Made by a program: the position numbers and the translations under genes. Below are positions 22,377-33,310 of a DNA stretch of 64,000 nucleotides, piece after piece. The notes under the pieces were generated by a model that saw only the letters and a program-made list of their open reading frames with translations, made no database searches and was not told where the DNA came from. Location of the stretch: assembly GCA_963921795.1 (NCBI GenBank), contig OY997647.1:66221656-66285655 (forward strand). The letters are read 5' to 3'. How positions within the stretch are numbered: the first letter of the stretch is position 1; every line of letters starts with the position of its first letter. This stretch comes from Nannobrachium achirus. Taxonomy: Eukaryota; Chordata; Actinopteri; Myctophiformes; Myctophidae.

Positions 22377-22547
22377 CGTAGAATCTCCAGCCTACAGTGC
22401 AGACTCTTCAGTCCTTCACAGAGCAGCTCCACTGAGTCGTTCAGTTTGTTTTCACTGAGGTCCAATTCTCTCAAATGGGAAGGATTAGAGCTGAGAGCTG
22501 AAGCCACAACTTCAACCTCTGTCTGTCTGAGGTTACAGCCAACAAGT
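22377..22547 (-). CDS. Fish-type NLR gene, LRR exon
   Basis: Fifty-seven residues that form two leucine-rich repeats of the NLR type. Landmarks are LVGCNLRQTEVEVVASALSS, LRELDLSENKL and LKSLHCRLEILR. The exon is 171 bp, two codons shorter than its sister at 24994 because LNDSVELL stands where the sister has LNYSGLVELL. Splice sites are a 3' site ending at 22548 and a GTGAGA donor (22376-22371). It starts with the third base of an arginine codon and ends with two bases of one, the usual phase that lets these exons be duplicated freely. Confidence 0.92.
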
Positions 22548-22789
22548 CTGTGAATGCAGATTAAATAAGAGATTATCATAACAAATTATACATAGTTCAC
22601 TGTCATGGGAGTTAAATAAAAGATCTCCTATCTAGTTATCCAGACATAAACAGTATTTAGTGGAGCAGAGTGTGGAATAGACGACACCACTTGACAGCAC
22701 AGAATGACTGTACGGAGGAAGATAACAATTTTGATATCAAAGATTTCAACCAGCAGTTAAAGGTGTGAAATGAAGAATGAACTACGTAA

Positions 22790-24128
22790 GCAATTTACCC
22801 CGAGTGAGAGGACATTATGCTCTGATAATGTCCTGTGTTAGGGGGTGATCGGACGAGGCGAAGCCGAGTCCGATAACCCCCTAACACAGGACATTATCAG
22901 AGCATAATGTCCGACCCCGAGTGGTAAATAGCTTTTCTACCACTTTTTCCCATATACATGAAAGAAAACACATAGTTGTAACTTGCAAGGATCTTAAGTT
23001 ACAATCATTATTGCCTATAAAACTTCCGCCATAACAACAAATAGTGCCACAAACAACATCTTCTACTCACCACCAGATGGCGCCAACTCCATGCTGAGAC
23101 AGATGTCTAGCTTACGCGACCGAGTATTTCCCGGTGAATCTGTGCGCAAAGGTGGGGGCCGATGGGCAAGGAGGGTTGCGAGCTTATGAGAAACAACTAA
23201 AATAAGACCTTAAAACCTGGCGAAAACAGTTGCGTGCATTAGCGCAAATGGAAAACATTCAATTAACTTCTGAAAAGCCTATACACGGCCTTTAAACAGC
23301 GTGCATACGGTGCATTAGATGAGGATAAATGAAATCATTAAATGGAAATCATTAAATTAACTTCTGAAAAGGCTTCTTCTAAGCCTACACTATATAGCCT
23401 ACTAAAAACGAGTGAATCTTGCCACACGTGAATAATTGTGGTTCAGTGGTTGTAAACAATAACACAGACAATATAAAATCCTTAGTCTAGTTGTGGGAAG
23501 AAAAGGATATCATCATCATCATGGCCCCAAATAACTTTTAAATATCTTGCAATTGGAGACGAGTCTCTTACTAAATCGGCAAGAGTGCCTCTCATTTTCA
23601 ATACATAAAGGCTAAGCTATAGAACCTCTCCATCATCAGCAATAGTCAGTGGTGGTGCGTGTCCCCCAGACCCCCACACTCCCAAGCCCCCACCTTTGCG
23701 CACAGATTCACCGGGAAATACTCGGTCGCCTAGCTTACAGCTAAGCTAACGTCAGTTAAAAGCACCGTTCCGGCCGTAAATAGAGGCTGTTCGCTTCCAG
23801 AAAGGCATAGGTTCAGAGAAAAGGGGCTTTAAAGTTGGCGGATTGCATTGGATCCAAATAAATCGGCGACGATAGTACGCACGTTAGTAAACAAAGGACC
23901 GCTGCGACCGTCATTTGTTGGTGGGGGGAAAGGTGTTCCGACCATAGGGTTCCGACTCCCTCCTGAAGTCCCCGGATGCGTTCATCGCGTATTGATCTCG
24001 GAAATGTGCCTCATTTGCATGTACATCCGGGCATTTCACACATTCCGGCTATTGTGGCCTCATTTACTACTGTTTTAAGCCAATCACAATCCAGTATTTG
24101 AACACGTGACTAGAAAAAGTGGTAGAAA
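22790..24128. mobile_element. Insertion with long palindromes inside LRR intron unit
   Basis: Compared with the sister units, about 1.3 kb is inserted between GAATGAACTACG and ATTGTATATTTACTG. The insert opens with a strong hairpin (22811-22911) and has TTTCTACCACTTTTTC near 22934 mirrored by GAAAAAGTGGTAGAAA at about 24113. An internal inverted pair of about 50 bp lies at 23108-23160 and 23688-23740 (CGACCGAGTATTTCCCGG and its complement). Probably nested DNA elements; no coding frame found. Confidence 0.65.
22811..22911. repeat. Long nested palindrome
   Basis: Arms of 36 bp (22811-22846 and 22875-22910) pair almost perfectly around a 28-bp spacer that is itself palindromic (ATCGGAC...GTCCGAT). 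Each arm contains a smaller hairpin GACATTAT, GCTCTG, ATAATGTC, so a cruciform could form side loops. Confidence 0.9.
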
Positions 24129-24132
24129 TTGT

Positions 24133-24470
24133 ATATTTACTGTCTAAACTGTGTAAAAGCTTTCCAAACAAGCTGCTAGAGACCAGCATCCAATCTCTCT
24201 ATTTCTCATCCCTGTCTCCTCAAGCTGGGCCACAGCTGCAGGCTTTGATCTGGCTTTGAGGCGGAGCACCGACACAACGTTAGTTTGCATTTCCCCCAAT
24301 ATTATAACATTTCATAAGCTACAATATGGAGGTTATGTGAAGAGACAGAACCAGGAAATGCAAGTGATGCTCCCACCAGCTGGACAGTTGAGTTATAAGA
24401 ATGATGAAACCTCTCCTCATCCATAAGTGGTGGGAATATTAAATATAGTCTGTCTACGGAATATCAGACC
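24133..24470. repeat. LRR-exon duplication unit, intronic copy 2
   Basis: Near-identical to 21043-21380 (AAAGCTTTCCAAACAAGC ... ATGGAGGTTATGTGAAG ... TAAATATAGTCTG). Confidence 0.88.
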
Positions 24471-24483
24471 AAAGGTACAGAGT

Positions 24484-24856
24484 AGGGCTGACCCAAAAAA
24501 ATAGAATATTCAAAGCTTCGTTAGAAGGCACGGTATTCGAATTTGAAAAAGAAATTTGAATAATCGGCTGCGGCCGTTTGTCCTTTGGGGGGGGCTGCGT
24601 GCCTTAGCTTGCACCTCGCTCCACTCTAGCGTGATAGCGTCACCCCCTTCTCACACACGTGTTAACATTAATAACAAGCCAACAACAACAAGAGCAAGCA
24701 TGAAGCCATCAGAATGGTCGCCGATGAAGAAAAGAAAAGACAGCGTGCTGTCACATATAACCGCAAGCATGGATGTTACACTGACATTGATTTGGCACAG
24801 AAATGTGTGACACCAATGTCTGAGTAACATCACCCAATGCAACTATGCGATGCAGT
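24484..24856. mobile_element. hAT-like fragment
   Basis: Begins TAGGGCTGACCC, a hAT-like end, and continues through TATTCGAATTTGAA. It replaces the expected unit sequence up to 24856. The short frame 24556-24810 shows no convincing transposase. Confidence 0.5.
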
Positions 24857-24993
24857 CTACTCAGGCACATAGGCTTGGGTTACCATGATATCAAGCTTAT
24901 TAATACATTCTCACCACAGCATTCATATTATATTCACATAATACAGTATAATAAAACAGAAGTGATCAAATAAACCACATAAATGTATCTTAC

Positions 24994-25170
24994 CGTAGAA
25001 TCTCCAGCCTACAGTGCAGACTCTTCAGTCCTTCACAGAGCAGCTCCACTAGTCCTGAGTAGTTCAGGTTGTTTTCACTGAGGTCCAATTCTCTCAAAAG
25101 GGAATGATTAGAGCTGAGAGCTGAAGCCACAACTTCAACCTCTGTCTTTCTGAGGTCACAGCCAACAAGT
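24994..25170 (-). CDS. Fish-type NLR gene, LRR exon
   Basis: Fifty-nine residues making two NLR-type leucine-rich repeats: LVGCDLRKTEVEVVASALSS, LRELDLSENNL and LKSLHCRLEILR. The exon is 177 bp, with a 3' splice site ending at 25171 and a GTAAGA donor (24993-24988). It is the most complete of the three LRR exons and the closest to the gap that should contain NACHT. Intron sequence on both sides is shared with the exon at 22377, so the two arose by tandem duplication. No defect is seen. Confidence 0.92.
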
Positions 25171-25289
25171 CTGTAATTACAGATTAAATAAGAGATTATC
25201 AAAACAAATGATACATAGTTCACTGTCATGGGAGTCAAATAAAATATCTCCTATCTAGTTATCCAGACATAAACAGTATTTAGTGGAGC

Positions 25290-25560
25290 AGAGTGTGGAA
25301 TAGACGACACCACTTGACATCACAGAATGACTGTATGGAGGAAGATAACAATTTTGATATTAAATATTTCACCCAGCAGTTAAAGGTGTGAAATGAAGAC
25401 TGAACTACATTGTATATTTACTGCCTAAACTGTGTAAAAGCTTTCCAAACAAGCTGCTAGAGACCAGCATTCAGTCTCTCTATTTCTCATCCCTGTCTCC
25501 TCAAGCTGGGCCACAGCTGCAGGCTTTGATCTGGCTTCGAGGCGGACCACCGACACACAT
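25290..25560. repeat. LRR-exon duplication unit, intronic copy 3 (partial)
   Basis: Matches 22666-22790 and then the start of the 21043/24133 block, stopping after CGACACACAT at about 25560. Confidence 0.85.
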
Positions 25561-25666
25561 ACATTGTTTATAAGTTGTCCATAGAGATATTCAGCTTTAC
25601 TACAGCATTGGTAATAGTATTTTATTCAGCCACCAGGCACAACACTTTGGACCCAACAACATGTCT

Positions 25667-26104
25667 TTAAAGGGGCACTCCACCACTTTTCAACCTATCT
25701 TCATATAATAGGTCCTCACTAATGTTCATGATAAAATATCACAATTCTTTTCTACTCAGTTTGGGTCTCTCAGGAGAGCTGTGGGTGGGTCAAATCCTTC
25801 TACCGGTGACATCATCAATGGGAAATGCAAGCTAATAGAAACTGCAGGCTTTCTACTCCTGAAAAAGTTGCAATGTTAAAGTGGAAGCCATTGTTCTCGT
25901 GATAATAAAAATCAAAATATTTTTTTTTTTTCAAAAATATTATTTAATTTCTTTTTGTCAAACGATGATGTCACCGGTAGAAGGATTTGACAGCTCTCCT
26001 ATGAGACCCAGACTGAATAGAAAAAATGGTGCTATTTTATTATGAACATTAGTGAGGACCTATTATATGAAGACAGGTTGAAAAGTGGTGAACAACTCCT
26101 TTAA
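25667..26104. mobile_element. Palindromic TTAA-bordered MITE (CACCACTTTTCAACC family)
   Basis: TTAA at 25667-25670 and 26101-26104 borders inverted arms (CACCACTTTTCAACCTATCT and AGACAGGTTGAAAAGTGGTG) that stay paired for over 130 bp. A fragment of the same family is at about 53720-53840. Confidence 0.8.
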
Positions 26105-26218
26105 GAATATTAACAGGAAATGTATATTATCATTATGTGTATAATATTATTTATCATCACATTACAAAGCTTATTGTTATTTACATGACATTGCATGAGG
26201 GACTCGCTATCCAAATAA

Positions 26219-26280
26219 AGCAGATCTACAAGCTGTCAAGGTGTTGCGATGCAAAGCATTGTAAGCTTATAGATCTGATG
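26219..26280. repeat. Dispersed hairpin, full copy
   Basis: AGCAGATCTACAAGCTGTCAA and TTGTAAGCTTATAGATCTG pair around a loop of about 20 bases. Confidence 0.8.
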
Positions 26281-26300
26281 CCTTTGAACTTGTACTACAG

Positions 26301-26500
26301 NNNNNNNNNNNNNNNNNNNNNNNNNNNNNNNNNNNNNNNNNNNNNNNNNNNNNNNNNNNNNNNNNNNNNNNNNNNNNNNNNNNNNNNNNNNNNNNNNNNN
26401 NNNNNNNNNNNNNNNNNNNNNNNNNNNNNNNNNNNNNNNNNNNNNNNNNNNNNNNNNNNNNNNNNNNNNNNNNNNNNNNNNNNNNNNNNNNNNNNNNNNN
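26301..26500. other. Assembly gap (200 N) at the expected NACHT position
   Basis: Exactly 200 N. The FISNA coding sequence runs into its right edge still open, and its left edge is intronic. The NACHT-coding sequence, normally well over a kilobase, is therefore missing here; the round length suggests a placeholder rather than a measured gap. Confidence 0.95.
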
Positions 26501-26738
26501 AGGGGCTTAAATATGTCACAGCATTTGATTGGTTGGTCATGGAGGGTCCTCTTCTTGGAAGCTCTCTCAAGCTGCCAGACCTCATGTTGGGTATTAACCC
26601 CTTCACTCTCTCCCGCTGAGATGTAGAGCTCTGTGTAGATGCTGCTGAGGGAGGGCACTTCAGTGACGTATGTCACACGATCAAGACGGTTCAAACCGAC
26701 CTTATAAACCTTTAGAACCTCCTGCGGACTGACACCTG
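26501..26738 (-). CDS. Fish-type NLR gene, FISNA exon (runs into gap)
   Basis: On the minus strand the exon opens after a 3' splice site (CTTCTCATAG, ending 26739) and reads GVSPQEVLKVYKVGLNRL, then SSIYTELYISAGESEGVN, HEVWQLERASKK and PIKCCDIFKPL, ending in the gap. IYTELYI...E-V-N...HEV...E-A-S-K...DIFK is the conserved FISNA segment that directly precedes the NACHT ATPase in fish NLR proteins. The frame is open throughout. Its entry phase needs one base, whereas the exon at 34650-34546 leaves two, so at least one exon between them is not in my model. The upstream part (EVLKVYKVGL...YVTEV) departs from the usual FISNA start. Confidence 0.88.
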
Positions 26739-27111
26739 CTATGAGAAGACAATGAAGACATTTTAAACATTCAGTTGAATTTATAACTTTAGATCTGCAC
26801 AGTTGTGTATGCACGTTATTAATTGAACCACTTAAACCCCAGCTTCCGTATTCTGGGGAAACATTAGAGAATCGCAGATCTACAAGCTGCTTACAAGCTT
26901 ATCTGTAAGCTTGCAGATCTACTATGTTCAGCGTAGATATTTTATGTTGAGTAAAAACAGGAAAAAAAATACACTAGTATAAAGCCCTGAGGGTCTCCAC
27001 TAAACAACATAAGGGGTTTAAGTGGTTAATAAAACTAAGAAAAACAGGCAAAAGAAACAACAGTGGATCACTGTTTTTCATACAGAGTTGATACATGTTT
27101 AGCATCATTAT
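26739..27111. other. NLR intron with one hairpin copy
   Basis: The hairpin at 26873-26926 (TCGCAGATCTACAAGCTGC and GCTTGCAGATCTACTA) has the inner stem CTTACAAG...CTGTAAG. No exon seen. Confidence 0.6.
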
Positions 27112-27597
27112 TTAAAGGTGATACACCATGAAATTTCACTTTTCCTATTTTAAAACCTTTTTTTGGGGTCCCACTAGCACCTTCTATCCTCACAAAGTCC
27201 CATTTCTGACCGTTGTGTCTTTCTCTGGTTTTGAGAAGGTGAAGGTTAAAAGTATCCCACGGGTTCTCAAAACAGGCTATCCAGATTTGCTGCCGATTGT
27301 GACGTCACAATCGGACGTTTTTGAAGAAAAAACTTTTTTTTTTTCAAAAAAAACTTTTTTTTCAAAAACTTTTTTTTTTTTTCAAAAAAAAATTTTTTTT
27401 CAAAAAGATTTTGGGGGGGGTGGCGCAGTTCAGGCCAAAGGTGGTACTGCAGCTGAAAATGCTCTGAGAGCCATTCAAAATGAGAAAGGCTCTCTATTCA
27501 GGAGTGGTAATTTAGACTCAAACCTTTTGAAAAACGTTTTTGGGACATAAACAATATGACATAAATACTTTTTAAATGCATGGTGTATCACCTTTAA
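27112..27597. mobile_element. Palindromic TTAA-bordered MITE (GGTGATACACCATG family)
   Basis: TTAA at 27112-27115 and 27594-27597 borders inverted ends AGGTGATACACCATG and CATGGTGTATCACCT. The interior has a T-run/A-run tract (about 27333-27405) and TTGTGACGTCACAATCGG. A relative with the same layout is at 62933-63542. Confidence 0.82.
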
Positions 27598-29202
27598 ACA
27601 TGGATACTGATGACACATTGTGGACATTTAGTCTGACAATGTCTTCTGTCATTTCAAACATTTCAGTTATTAACTCATACTCCGCGATCCCTGTAGAAAC
27701 CGTAGATTTCCCGCTGTACCGCGCTGCCATGCCCGTAGAGCCCGTAGGTTTAATTAGCTTTAATCATTATGAAAGGATTAAAAGTATTATCGCTGATTTT
27801 CGCTGATTCTGGCTCTTTAGGCCCGCCCCCCTAGCTGTATCCGGTCATTTCCGGTCTGGACCGGATCTAGCTTTCCGTATCCTGTCTGAGCCTGGGCCAT
27901 AGTCCCGCCTCTATTGGTTTACACTGTAACAGAAGTGGAAGCTACTCGGCGATGGAACGCTCGTTTTTCAATCAGATTTTTGCGTTTGGAAACTTTGATC
28001 CAGTCTCTACACGCCTGGATTATGATCCCTGCACATATCGTGCGTTTTGTGCGCGAACGTGTCCACGCGTTACCATAGCGCAGAGTTGGCTTTTTTCAAT
28101 GTTTTTTCATGTAAACACTGGCGGATAAGCAGGGATACAGCGTGGCAACGGATATGTCTTTTTCAATGGGGTTTTTTTTATTCGAAAGCTTGTCACCGAG
28201 TCTACACGTCTACTAGATGAGTCGCGCACAGATTGTGCACGATGCGTGCGCGTGCCCACGTTAAAAGGTAAGGACAATTTGGCAGCTGCTTACTACAGCT
28301 ATGTTTAAAATGGCAGCAAAATTGTTAACTGTGTTAATTAATGTACATTGTGTCCAGTCTTACTGTGTCCACTGCTGGTGTGACTGGGTGTCTTCAGTCC
28401 AGGTGTGGTTCTGGATCTCTTGGACGCCTGCTCTGCCACAACACAACCACTCCTCTTCCTCTCTCTGTGGAGAAGAAGACAACTTATTATGAATACATAG
28501 ACAATGACTTATATAATATCAATATGTATCACTCCAAGGCCTGAAACATACTCAACACCTTAGCCACATTAGCGCCAAATGTACTGTACAATCTACTGTA
28601 TGTAACGCACCTTTGATAAAGGCGCTATATAAATGCACCATTTACCCTTTATTGGCAGTGTGCATAAGCAATTTGGCTCTTGTCAATCTAGTAGTTTTTC
28701 TGGATTAGCCACAGACACACGGATGGACTGACGGACAGACGGACAGACGGACGCTTGGCCTACAGTCTGGCAGAGATAACTAGTAAGACGCCTCAGGGCG
28801 ACATGCGACCTCGGCCTAAAGGGCAAGGTGGCGCAAATTCTTGGCCATCTGGTGAATGGTGATGTATATCGGACCAGTTACTCATATATGGAGACCATGA
28901 TAGTCAACAACAAGGACAGGGATCTCCATATATGGGCATAAAACGTATGTTAATCAGTAAAGCCAAGCAGGGCCTTGGCAAGTTAGGGTCTGGGTTTGAT
29001 GCCTGAGGATCTCCATGTATGGGCATAAGGGAGTACCCTAACAGGGCATCATCTGGGAATGCCCATACCTTGGGAAGGTAGGGTGTAAATCAGAGTAAAG
29101 CAGACTCTTGGGCCAGTTAGGGCCTGGGATTGATGACATCAAAAATCTCCATATACAGTATGGGCATAAAAGGGATTTTGTTTCTGGGAATTACCATATA
29201 TT
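27598..29202. other. NLR intron; no recognised gene
   Basis: Holds GC-richer sequence (27800-28270) with short frames only, an L2-like 3' tail motif (GGCGCTATATAAATGCACC at about 28623), and further Helitron-related CTCCATATATGGGCATAAA-type units (28880-29170). Confidence 0.5.
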
Positions 29203-30871
29203 ATAGTCCATGGGCCATACGAGATGTCGGTATCGGAAAGGTGGCAAAGGTTATCATACATTTTTGAAAAGCTCTATATCTGTAGATTATATTTTGGTAT
29301 GATAACCCTTTCTGAGACACAGCTAAATTGGTGTTATCAGCCGCTAGAGTTGGTGTCCCATTAACTTTACATTACAGGAAAAAAGCAAAGAATTCATCTG
29401 CTTTAAGTAACATATGAGGGGTCAAACTAGGGTTTTTTCATGATTCTAAATCCATTGCAAACATCTGTTTTGCATTAAAAAACATTCATTGGGCTAAAAC
29501 GGCCCCCATTAAAGTGTGAAAAGTGATGACTCATCACTTTTCATCACTAAACCATCAAATCAAATCACTTTATTTATATAGCACGTTTACAAACAGTCGA
29601 GCTGAACCAAAGTGCTGTATAGGTAAAAACAAAAACAATGCAAGCAGAAATAAACAGTTCAAAACAACAAACAGCAAAGGGAGCAAGGGAACAACAGCAG
29701 GCAGCTAATAAAAAATATATATATATCGATATGCTGAATATAAGCATTTAGGTGCCATTAAACGCTAAGGAAAAAAGATACGTTTTTAATAAAGTTTTAA
29801 AAGTCCCAATCGACTGTGCCAATCTAATATGGATTGGCAAGCTATTCCAAAGCCGAGGGGCTGTGGCTGTGAAGGAACGGTCACCCCTACCCCTTAAATT
29901 TGTTGGTGGGAACTACCAACAGATGCTGGTCATCAGATCTTAAGGCCCTTGCTGGGGTGTAGGGTTCTACAAGTGCAGATAGGTAGGCTTGAGTCAGCCC
30001 ATTTAATGATTTGTAGATAAATAAATAAGGCTTAAAATCAATTCTAAGGTTCACAGGGAGCCAATGGAGGGAGGCGAGGACAGGGATAATGTGGTCGCGC
30101 CTTTTTGTGCCTGTAAGGAGGCGGGCTGCTGCATTTTGGACAAGTTGCAGACGCTTGAGTGACGTCTGCTCGATGCCAGTGTATAAAGAATTGCAGTAAT
30201 CAAGTCTGCTTGAGATGAACGCATGGATAGCCATCTCTAGTTGATGACGGGGGAGATATTGTTTAACCTTGGCCAGAAGTCGAAGTTGAAAGAAACTAGT
30301 TTTAACAACGGAACTGATGTGTTGGCTCACTTTAAAGGCACTATTGAAAGTAACACCTAGTTTTTTGGCAGATGGGCGGATATATGGGGAGAGAGAGTCT
30401 GGGATAGTGCAGGGTGGGTTAGTGTCAAGGCCAAATAGTACGATTTCTCGGTTCTCGGTTTTATTTTCATTTAGGGTCAAGAAGTTTGTGTCCATCCAAG
30501 TTTTAACATCATCTGGGCAGGCGAGCAGTGACTGAAAAGAGTTAGTGTAATTTGTTTTGATAGTCTTGTGGAGCCGTTCTTTAGCCCAAGGAATGTTTTT
30601 TGTGCAAAACAGTTGCATGCAATGGATTCAGAATCATGAAAAAAACCCTAGTTTGACCCCTCATATAATACTTAAAGCAGATTCTTTTTTTTTTTCTTGT
30701 AATGTAAAATTAATGGGACACCAACTCTAGCGGCTGATAACACCAATTTAGCTGTGTCTCAGAAAGGGTTATCATACCAAATTATACTCTACAGATATAG
30801 AGCTTTTAAAAAATGCATGATAACCTTTGCCACCTTTCCGATACCGACATCTCGTATGGCCCATGGACTAT
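29203..30871. mobile_element. Foldback element with L2 LINE in its loop
   Basis: The arms 29203-29520 and 30590-30871 are inverted copies of about 300 bp, starting ATAGTCCATGGGCCATACG and ending CGTATGGCCCATGGACTAT. The loop is filled by an antisense L2-like LINE. The inner arm sequence (CCAAGGAATGTTTTTTGTGC) is shared with the palindromic MITE at 36165. Confidence 0.85.
29560..30618 (-). pseudogene. L2-like LINE, 3' part of ORF2 and 3' UTR
   Basis: On the minus strand 30618-29887 is open for 243 residues, with landmarks of the C-terminal half of an L2-clade reverse transcriptase: DVKTWMDTNFLTLNENKTE, KKLGVTFNSAF, SRLDYCNSLYTGI, LQLVQNAAARLLTGTKRRDH and PVLASLHWLPV. A frame change near 29900 interrupts it; the true C-terminus continues in another frame (GDRSFTATAPRLWNSLP...TFKTLLKTYLF) to about 29752. 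The 3' UTR has CACTTTATTTATATAGCAC (plus-strand orientation, 29567), a tail typical of this LINE group. The 5' end is truncated and the N-terminal catalytic part is absent, so it cannot move by itself. Confidence 0.88.
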
Positions 30872-31559
30872 TAGTTGGGTCGTTTATGGCACTTCCGTGA
30901 CCGTGGAGAGCGAAGGCTGCCAACTATGAGCTCTGATTTTTTAACATTGTCATAGAAACTTGATATTAGGCTCTAATGAAAGCTCTGCTCAAGCTAAAAA
31001 TAGTACAACTAAAATAATTACACAGAGGTCATCTCAAAGGTCATCATCTCAAAGGTCAAAAGGTCACCTTTTGTCTTATACAGACTGTATAAGACAAAAG
31101 GTGACCTTTTTGAACTTTGATGTTTTTGACAGTGATTATTTATTAAACTAACAGACCACACACATCATCAGAATCTGTTGATTCTCCACACTGGCTCCAC
31201 TCATCATCAGTCCTACTGTCATCTGAAGAGTCACAAGGTGGGAGCTGCTGGGGCAAGGGGGGAAGGGTGTGAGGCACTGATCGGCACTTCCCATTCACAA
31301 GTTCCCAACCATAACCAAGGGGAAAGGGATGCTCTAGCAGGTTGTAATGGAGCTGGCAAAATGTAAGGTTGTCCTTTCAAGATGAAGATTCAGTGAGTCA
31401 TCATCAGGAGGAAAACAGAGTGTATATTGTTTCTTATATGTGCCACTTTGAAGCTCTGACTTCCCCACAGGCAATAAATGCACTCTCACCATAGACGACG
31501 AAGAGGATACATACTTTCATGTCTCCTCTGACGTCCTTGAGACTGCACTTTTAGATGGC

Positions 31560-32883
31560 CAACCTAAGGTTGAAACATTCCTTCTCGCTGTTTGCTGTTA
31601 GATGGAGAGATCAAGGCTGTCAGCCCTGGTGGACCGATAGCCTCGATCTCTCAATCTGGGTCAATGTGTAAGACTGTTAAGAGCAAGTTGTTCTTTAACC
31701 TAGACCCAATTACAGAGGAACCAAAAGACCGGATCACCCTTGTGGACATGGGGCTGATGTGGAGGATAGCGATCCACACACTTGAGGACTGTGAGGCTAG
31801 GAAGAGGGATGGCTCAGAGTACCCCTGGAGTGACACTATGGATAAAATCTGTTCTCACGCCATGCTGATGTTGAAGCTGACCTACTATTCAGCATCAAGG
31901 CTTATGAGCATGATCGTCAAGCAGCAAAACATACACACATCCCAAATGTTTTCCTCCAGCCTGAAGAAAAGTTCCCAGGAGCTGCTGAGTTCAACCAACT
32001 CATGGTCAACTCAGGAAACAAGGTGAGATTGATGAAGCTTGAGAAGGAAGAGTTGAAAGCACAAGTTTGTCAGGTGCAGGGTGACGTTGTATAGTTTGAG
32101 GGAGAAATGTCAAACGAACAACAACTGGCATGGCATGCAGGGACTATGTCTTCAAGCATCCAGGGGCAGATTCAATGATGCTCTCTACTTAGGAATGGGA
32201 ACTACACTGGGACAGTTGTACTAGATTGTGAGGACACGGACATGTATGTCCAAGCAGCTTTTGTCTCAAAAAACTCAGCATGCCATCTTGCAGCCAGACG
32301 AGGCTGCACACATCATCATACCTCTCCATGTAATCACTGACAGTGACCACACCTCAGGGTCCTATGGGCACGGAAGGAAGAAAGTGATGTCTGGTCCTGA
32401 GGAAAGAGAGCTCATGGGTGAGAGTTTGGAGTTAGTAGACCTCCCATAGTCATGGTTGTCATTTTAGCCAGTCCATGAGAGAGCTACCCTACTAAGAAAG
32501 TGTTGGTAAAGAGCATGTCTGATCCTGAGGCAATATTTAGAGAAGACATGAAGTTATGTGTGCTCTTTGTCATCTATGGTGAGAGTGTTTTATTACCTGT
32601 GGGCAGGCCAGAGCTTCAAAGTGGCACATACAAGAAACAATTTACACTCTGTCTTCCTCCTGATGATGACTCACTGAATCCTCATCTTGAAAGTACAAAC
32701 TACCTTACATTTTGCCAGCTCCATTACAACCTGCTAGAAAATTCCTTACCCCTTGGTTATGGTTGGGAACTTGTAAATGGGAAGTGCCGATCAGTGCCTC
32801 ACACCCTTCCCCCCTTGCCCCAGCAGCTCCCATCTTGTGACTCTTCAGATGACAGTAGTACTGATGATGAGTGGAGCCAGTGA
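31560..32883 (+). pseudogene. Decayed transposon protein with nuclease-like motifs
   Basis: Three frames together look like one broken protein. The first (31592-32026) has KLFFNLDPITEEPKDRITLV and DMGLMWRIAIHTLED. Near 32213-32270 another frame gives VVLDCEDTDMYVQAAFVSKN. After a shift the next reads DEAAHIIIPLHVITDSDHTS, then GSYGHGRKKV. The last (32500-32883) has LHYNLLENSLPLGYGWELVN and an acidic, serine-rich end DSSDDSSTDDEWSQ. The D-x-E-D-T-D and SDHTSGSYGHGRKK motifs resemble PIN/FEN-like nuclease motifs of a repeat-encoded protein family I know only as uncharacterised. Function is inferred from motifs alone. At least two frame changes make it non-functional. The last 300 bases lie in the right inverted repeat, so the C-terminus is also present in inverted form at 31180-31480. 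Confidence 0.6.
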
Positions 32884-33310
32884 GGAGAATCAACAGATTC
32901 TGATGATGTGTAGCGGTCTAGTAGTTTGATAAATAATCACTGTATAAGACAAAAGGTGACCTTTTTGACCTTTGAGATGACCTTTGAAATGACCTCTGCA
33001 TAATTATTTTACAAGCTTAGCTTTAGCTTGAGCAGAGCTTTCATTAGAGCCTAATATCAAGTTTCTATGACAATGTTAAAAAATTAACCTTTCAGAGCTC
33101 ATAGTCAGCAGCCATCTTGGATCAGAAGTTTGAAAACAGGTCAAATCATTAAATTAACATCAATTATGGATTCCTCAACCCAAAAAGTCACAGAAAAAAA
33201 GTTGTATTCATAACTGTAGGTCAAACCATTGAAAAGTACATTTTCATATTAGCTGATTGTAGCCATTTTGGATTTTGGTCTCTAAAAGAATGTCCCCGCC
33301 ATTTTAAAAA

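Noticed and set aside
26137..26619. Frames running through the N gap on the plus strand
   Set aside because: Continuity through N is meaningless; the supported coding sequence is the minus-strand FISNA exon.
27128..27550. 140-codon frame
   Set aside because: Lies wholly inside a palindromic MITE and reads its T-runs and A-runs.
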